The position numbers and the translations under genes are program-made. Source: JAGQNK01 sp964573155 (GTDB lineage: Bacteria; Patescibacteriota; Saccharimonadia; Saccharimonadales; JAGQNK01). From it: a stretch of DNA of 9,670 nt. Positions 6,779 to 9,670 of this stretch are shown one piece after another; the stretch's first letter is position 1; each line of letters starts with the position of its first letter. A model generated the notes under the pieces. That model had not been told where the DNA came from, did not search any database, and worked only from the letters and a program-made list of their open reading frames with translations. Location of the stretch: assembly GCA_964573155.1 (NCBI GenBank), contig CAZNIN010000022.1, positions 1 through 9,670 of the forward strand, given 5' to 3'.

Positions 6779-7189
6779 ATGGCTACGACCAATACATCGT
6801 CAAATAGAAAACCAACCAGAGCAAAGACAGCTGCGATCCGGGCAGCACGTCTGAAAGAAACGAGAGCTGGCGGTGCCTTGAGTGGCTTCATGGATTTTGT
6901 CCGCAAGCAAGGAGTTGTCGGCTTGGCGGTTGGTCTGGCCATCGGTACACAAGCTGGAATTTTGGTCAAAGACATCGTCTCGAGCGTCATTACACCGATA
7001 GTTGACCTGCTGGTTGGCAAAGGGGGACTCGAGGGCCTTACCTGGTACGTGAAGGTCGGAGACAGGGATGCGCTTTTTAATTTCGGTTTGCTGATAGATT
7101 CGCTTATCAAATTCATGGCGGTCGCGCTTGTTATATATTTCGTTGTCATGGGCCTGAAGCTCGATAAACTAGACAAGAAGAAGGAGTAG
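6779..7189 (+). CDS. mscL: Large-conductance mechanosensitive channel MscL
   Basis: A 136-residue MscL-family protein. The channel opens under membrane tension and releases solutes during hypo-osmotic shock. The family core begins at GFMDFVRKQGVVGLAVGLAI (36-55), the N-terminal amphipathic helix running into TM1. It continues through DIVSSVITPIVDLLVG (65-80), a short periplasmic loop (81-97), and TM2 with FNFGLLIDSLIKFMAVALVIYF (100-121). It ends in a short charged cytoplasmic tail (LKLDKLDKKKE). Unusually, about 35 residues of basic, Thr/Ala-rich sequence precede the core, whereas well-studied MscL proteins start nearly at this helix. The strong AAAGGAG site 7 nt before 6779 argues that this extension is translated. 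The msrB ATG follows 3 nt after the stop, so the two form an operon. Confidence 0.92.
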   Translation: MATTNTSSNRKPTRAKTAAIRAARLKETRAGGALSGFMDFVRKQGVVGLAVGLAIGTQAGILVKDIVSSVITPIVDLLVGKGGLEGLTWYVKVGDRDALFNFGLLIDSLIKFMAVALVIYFVVMGLKLDKLDKKKE

Positions 7190-7192
7190 TCT

Positions 7193-7374
7193 ATGCAGCT
7201 GACTGACGAAGAGTGGCGTCAACGACTTACGCCCGAGCAGTATGCTGTGCTTCGTCAGAAGGGGACGGAAGCACCGTTTTCCGGTGAGCTGCTACATAAT
7301 GATACGCCTGGAGAATATTATTGTGCTGCTTGCGGCAATCTATTGTTCAAAAGCGATACGAAGTATGAGTCGGA
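7193..7374 (+). CDS. msrB: Peptide-methionine (R)-S-oxide reductase MsrB, 3' part lost in gap
   Basis: The visible 60 residues match the N-terminal part of MsrB, which reduces methionine-R-sulfoxide in proteins. They show TPEQYAVLRQKGTEAPFSGELL (13-34), the first zinc-binding CxxC (C44, C47 in YYCAACGNLLF) and TKYES (56-60), which normally leads into the GWPSF segment. The catalytic cysteine and second CxxC would lie in the missing part. The last bases before the gap read GAn, giving Asp or Glu where many family members have Gly; this may be real variation or a contig-end error. AAGGAG (7181-7186) sits 6 nt before the ATG, overlapping the end of mscL. Pairing with mscL fits a stress-response unit. 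The gene converges on the vanY-like gene. Confidence 0.9.
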
Positions 7375-7474
7375 NNNNNNNNNNNNNNNNNNNNNNNNNN
7401 NNNNNNNNNNNNNNNNNNNNNNNNNNNNNNNNNNNNNNNNNNNNNNNNNNNNNNNNNNNNNNNNNNNNNNNNNN
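7375..7474. other. Assembly gap (100 N) between convergent msrB and vanY-like genes
   Basis: Exactly 100 N, a placeholder of unknown true length. MsrB lacks about 80-90 residues and the VanY-like protein about 40-60 at their C-termini, so the real gap should be several hundred bases if both genes are intact. Any open frame drawn across it is an artefact. Confidence 0.95.
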
Positions 7475-8085
7475 CCTTCAGGGTAGCGAATGATAAAGCC
7501 ATATGTATAAGCATTTGCGGCGACCCACTTGCCCTCGGTCGTATTGCCAAAGCAATCCTCTATGCCGCATCCACCACCGCCAACATCCATAGACAGTCCT
7601 GTTTGGTGTTCGCTGTGGCCAGGCTTTGCGCTCTGTGTGTCGGCGACGGCCTGCCCATAGGTAGCAACTTCGCGTGAGTAAACCGTTTGCTGGGTTTGAT
7701 ACGAACGGTAGCCGCTGAGCGGCTGGATACTCAGCCCGTCCGCTGCTGCGGCTTTTATCATATCCTGAAGTGCAGCTGCAGCTTCTTGCCTCATTAATTG
7801 TCCGTTTCCGGTATCGACCAGATCGTTTGGGGCGTAATCGATGGGGCTGAGCGGTCGAGATTTGTTCGCCACTACCCAGATGCTAGCCGCTTCGTTTGTC
7901 GGGTACTTTTTCTTATCAAACTCTGGTTTTACATGTGGCGCTTTGGTGGCAGTGGAGGTAGGCTGGTGCGATCTGTCTGGCTGCTCTGTGGGGTTCTCAT
8001 TTTTGCCGAACGCAAAGATAACACTAGCGATTAGCAGAAGTGCGATCGCTAGCAAGAATGGTTTGTATTTTTTTGGTTGAAGCAT
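7475..8085 (-). CDS. VanY-type D-alanyl-D-alanine carboxypeptidase, membrane-anchored (3' part lost in gap)
   Basis: The visible 204 residues contain an N-terminal membrane anchor (10-27, preceded by PKKYK), a Pro/Thr-rich linker (about 30-60) and the start of a VanY peptidase domain. Domain landmarks are LSGYRSYQTQ (123-132), PGHSEHQTGLSMDVG (155-169) and YGFIIRYPEG (195-204). H160 and D167 match two zinc ligands; the third His, in the EPWHxRY motif, would be in the gap. Such enzymes remove the terminal D-Ala of peptidoglycan stem peptides outside the membrane. Two cysteines (C173, C178) could form a disulfide. I chose the ATG at 8085 over 8172 because it puts the basic-hydrophobic anchor at the N-terminus, and the extra 29 codons overlap the divergent orn promoter and start. 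No Shine-Dalgarno is present; TATACT lies 10 nt upstream. Confidence 0.88.
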
Positions 8086-8095
8086 TACGAAGACT

Positions 8096-8101
8096 AGTAT
8101 A
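8096..8101 (-). promoter_or_regulatory. Putative -10 box of the vanY-like gene
   Basis: TATACT on the minus strand (8101 to 8096), 10 nt before the ATG at 8085, with a weak TTTCGC 18 nt upstream (8125 to 8120). The following bases AGTCTTC are identical to those after the -10 box of the CDP-alcohol phosphotransferase gene. Its -35 region overlaps that of the divergent orn promoter. Confidence 0.45.
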
Positions 8102-8133
8102 TCGACAAGACGCCGGTTTGCGAAAAGGTGCGC

Positions 8134-8139
8134 TATAAT
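8134..8139 (+). promoter_or_regulatory. Putative -10 box of orn
   Basis: A perfect TATAAT lies 8 nt before the orn ATG at 8148, with no Shine-Dalgarno in between. No -35 is recognised at normal spacing. The 62 nt between orn and vanY must hold both divergent promoters, whose upstream elements would overlap. Confidence 0.5.
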
Positions 8140-8147
8140 GGTAAACA

Positions 8148-8702
8148 ATGACAGATCGTAATACCATTCCAACCAGGTTGTTGTGGGTGGATTTGGAAAT
8201 GACCGGCCTGGAGCCGGCCAAAGACGTTTTGCTGGAAATCGCCGTTGAGATAACAGATTTCAACTTCAAGACTTTGGCTAGCTACGAAGCACGCATCAAG
8301 CAGAGGCGCGACGTTGTGGTTGACCGCATGCAAAAGAATATCTGGTGGCGCGATTTTCCTGAGAACCGTGATGATTTTTTGGATAAGCTTGATGAAGGTA
8401 AGCCTCTCGCAGAGGTTGAGAAGGATATGATTACTCTCGTAGAGGAGCACTTCAAGGGCGAACTGGCTGTGTTGGCAGGGAATTCTATTTATAACGATCG
8501 ACTATTCTTAAAGCAGTGGATGCCGACGCTCGATCTCAAGTTGCACTATCGTATGCTTGACGTCAGTAGCTTCAAAATACTTATGCAGGGCAAATACGGG
8601 CAAGTGTTCGAAAAAGACTCGACACACCGCGCTTTTGACGATATTCAGGCCTCGATTGCTGAGTTGCAGCATTATCTGGAGTGGTTTAAAAAACATGACT
8701 AA
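8148..8702 (+). CDS. orn: Oligoribonuclease (DEDDh 3'-5' exoribonuclease)
   Basis: A 184-residue protein of normal Orn length. Orn degrades 2-5 nt RNA fragments, including pGpG from cyclic-di-GMP, to mononucleotides in the cytoplasm. The DEDDh catalytic set is complete: D15 and E17 in WVDLEMTGL (13-21), D117 in GNSIYNDRLFL (111-121), and H160 with D165 in HRAFDDI (160-166). The aromatic segment LHYRMLDVSSFK (132-143) is also typical. The ATG follows a TATAAT by 8 nt and lacks a Shine-Dalgarno. Its last 8 bases overlap the start of the HAD phosphatase gene, so the two are likely co-transcribed. Confidence 0.96.
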   Translation: MTDRNTIPTRLLWVDLEMTGLEPAKDVLLEIAVEITDFNFKTLASYEARIKQRRDVVVDRMQKNIWWRDFPENRDDFLDKLDEGKPLAEVEKDMITLVEEHFKGELAVLAGNSIYNDRLFLKQWMPTLDLKLHYRMLDVSSFKILMQGKYGQVFEKDSTHRAFDDIQASIAELQHYLEWFKKHD

Positions 8703-9342
8703 GCTGCGTGCCGTATTGTTCGATTTGGACGGTACGTTACGTGATAGCAGAGAAGTGATTAATCCGGCTATAGAACATGCCCTGAATAGTCACGGGGTGC
8801 ACGCTGGTCCTGAGGCTATTGCGCCGTATGCACACAGTCTGCGTGCAGTGCACCGAGCGCTCGCCCCAGAAGATGTGCCGTACACTGTCTTAGAAGAAGC
8901 GTACGATCAGAGCGTCCAGGAGAGATTCCACCTGGTCAAGCTATACGAACATGTCCCAGAGACACTTGAGTGGCTACAAGGCCATGGCTACCTCATCGGG
9001 ATGGTCAGCTCTGGTCGACGAGCAAGAGATTACCTCAAGCAAGAATCATTGATTGATTATTTTGACGTCGTGATTGGCGGCAATGACGTAAGAGAACTAA
9101 AACCCCATCCGGAGGCGGTTTTGGCCGCCCTTGGTGCGCTCGCGTGTCTGCCAGAAGAAGCTGCCATGGTCGGTGATCTCGCTGCAGACGTTATTGCGGG
9201 GCAGTCAGCAGGAGTGGCAACTACCATTGGGCTGACGCATGGATTCGGTAGTGAGCAGATGCTTCGAGAGGCTGGTGCCGACTATATTATTGCGTCTCTT
9301 GACGAATTGCCAGGTACTTTGGCGATAGTTGAACACGCATGA
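8695..9342 (+). CDS. HAD-superfamily hydrolase (phosphoglycolate phosphatase/PpaX-like)
   Basis: A 215-residue HAD phosphatase with all four motifs: DLDGT (10-14; D10 nucleophile, D12), VSSG (104-107) as motif II, KPHPE (136-140) with K136, and VGDLAADV (159-166) with D161 and D165. A helical cap lies between motifs I and II (about 20-85). Relatives include phosphoglycolate phosphatase and pyrophosphatase PpaX, but this subfamily is hard to assign from sequence. Motif II is SSGRR rather than the common TNK, so the substrate is open. The ATG at 8695 places DLDGT at the usual distance from the N-terminus; a longer reading from 8557 lies wholly inside orn and is not believable. The 8-nt overlap with orn suggests translational coupling, since only a distant GGAG (8678-8681) precedes it. 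Confidence 0.92.
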   Translation: MTKLRAVLFDLDGTLRDSREVINPAIEHALNSHGVHAGPEAIAPYAHSLRAVHRALAPEDVPYTVLEEAYDQSVQERFHLVKLYEHVPETLEWLQGHGYLIGMVSSGRRARDYLKQESLIDYFDVVIGGNDVRELKPHPEAVLAALGALACLPEEAAMVGDLAADVIAGQSAGVATTIGLTHGFGSEQMLREAGADYIIASLDELPGTLAIVEHA

Positions 9343-9361
9343 TCTATACAAGGTAACAATA

Positions 9362-9390
9362 TTGCGATAATTCATCAAATATAGTATAAT
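9362..9390 (+). promoter_or_regulatory. Putative promoter of the 3'-terminal gene
   Basis: TTGCGA (9362-9367), a 17-nt spacer, and a perfect TATAAT (9385-9390): the best -35/-10 pair in the window. Transcription would start near 9397, giving a leader of about 19 nt that keeps GGGAG (9404-9408). The TATAAT is also one arm of a perfect 6-bp inverted repeat with ATTATA at 9397-9402, over the expected start site. Confidence 0.6.
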
Positions 9391-9415
9391 ACATACATTA
9401 TATGGGAGTTTTTTG

Positions 9416-9670
9416 ATGCCGCATGCGCATGAAGTTTTTGGGGTGGAACCACAAAATCGATACCAGGTAGCCCACGACGGTCTGGCAGCCAGCCTCGACA
9501 GGATCTTAGAGTTTGCTACAGAAAGCTTGCCAGCTGATGGAGAACGGTGGAAAAAAGCCGAAGATATTGCTTTTGAGTCTATCCATCAATTTTCTGATGT
9601 CTATGGTATTGGCACCGATGAAGACGGTATGCAGCAGCGCCTTGATTTCACCAGGGCACTCAATACGAAG
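9416..9670 (+). CDS. Hypothetical protein (5' part only)
   Basis: An open frame of 85 codons from the ATG at 9416 to the window end, without a stop. GGGAG (9404-9408) lies 7 nt before the ATG, and a good promoter precedes it. The visible part is soluble and acidic, probably mostly helical (about 15-75), with landmarks MPHAHEVFGVEPQNR, ASLDRILEFA and GERWKKAEDIAFESIHQF, then GIGTDEDG. There is no signal peptide or membrane segment. I recognise no family. It is separated from the HAD gene by 73 nt and most likely starts its own transcription unit. Confidence 0.75.
   Translation, partial: MPHAHEVFGVEPQNRYQVAHDGLAASLDRILEFATESLPADGERWKKAEDIAFESIHQFSDVYGIGTDEDGMQQRLDFTRALNTK

Noticed and set aside
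7318..7493. Open frames crossing the second N run (msrB reading to 7486 and vanY-like reading to 7318)
   Set aside because: The N run has unknown length, so each would read antisense into the other convergent gene; both are artefacts.
8086..8172. 29-codon N-terminal extension of the vanY-like protein
   Set aside because: It would run across both divergent promoters and the orn start, and would bury the basic-hydrophobic anchor inside the protein.
8557..8694. 46-codon N-terminal extension of the HAD phosphatase
   Set aside because: It lies wholly inside orn in another frame, and DLDGT belongs near the N-terminus, as it is when starting at 8695.
1..9670. Recoded TGA (glycine) genetic code
   Set aside because: TGA ends the PHP, HAD and probably CDP-alcohol phosphotransferase genes at sensible lengths and the PHP TGA forms an ATGA overlap, so the standard stop meaning holds.
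1..9670. CRISPR arrays, insertion sequences, tRNA or rRNA genes
   Set aside because: No regularly spaced repeats, transposase motifs or terminal inverted repeats were seen, and the intergenic spaces are too short for tRNA cloverleafs that I could recognise.

Overview
The window reads as a compact bacterial chromosome segment from a Patescibacteria (CPR) genome, most likely a Saccharibacteria (TM7)-like organism. This is an inference from the small, tightly packed genes, the set of families (archaeal-type phosphoglucose/phosphomannose isomerase, CarS/DUF46-like membrane protein, DUF1361 protein, VanY-type peptidase, Orn), and the use of TGA as a true stop. TGA ends the CDP-alcohol phosphotransferase, PHP and HAD genes, so the recoded TGA=Gly code of Gracilibacteria/SR1 does not apply. 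Two runs of exactly 100 N (3806-3905 and 7375-7474) are scaffold placeholders, so this is a draft assembly, and three genes are damaged by them.

Layout. At 1-618 (minus) is the 5' part of a gene for a disordered, Ala/Pro/Thr/Asp-rich protein with a helical C-terminal part; it runs off the window. Divergent from it, 762-1793 and 1801-2532 (plus) form a pair: a sugar-phosphate isomerase and a PIG-L/LmbE-type deacetylase. These meet tail to tail, sharing stop-codon bases, with a minus-strand operon (4254 to 2529) of a CDP-alcohol phosphotransferase, a PHP-family phosphoesterase and a CarS/DUF46-like CDP-lipid synthase. That operon looks like a small phospholipid headgroup module. From the divergent promoter region at 4255-4332, a DUF1361 membrane protein (4333-5025) is followed by argS (5059-6732), mscL (6779-7189) and msrB (7193 to the gap) on the plus strand. 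A VanY-like D,D-carboxypeptidase converges on msrB from the other side of the gap (8085 down to 7475). Divergent from vanY, orn (8148-8702) overlaps a HAD phosphatase (8695-9342). A last, unrecognised gene starts at 9416 and runs off the end.

Expression signals are the most distinctive part. Genes that head transcription units (isomerase, DUF1361, argS, orn, CDP-alcohol phosphotransferase, vanY) have a -10-like hexamer only 6-10 nt before the ATG and no credible Shine-Dalgarno, which suggests leaderless or nearly leaderless mRNAs. Internal genes and a few others (carS-like, mscL, msrB, the genes at 618 and 9416) have good Shine-Dalgarno sites. No intrinsic terminator with a U-tract, tRNA, rRNA, CRISPR, insertion sequence or gene-free stretch over 300 bases was seen. 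Most of the content is ordinary housekeeping; I do not see a clear new multi-gene system.
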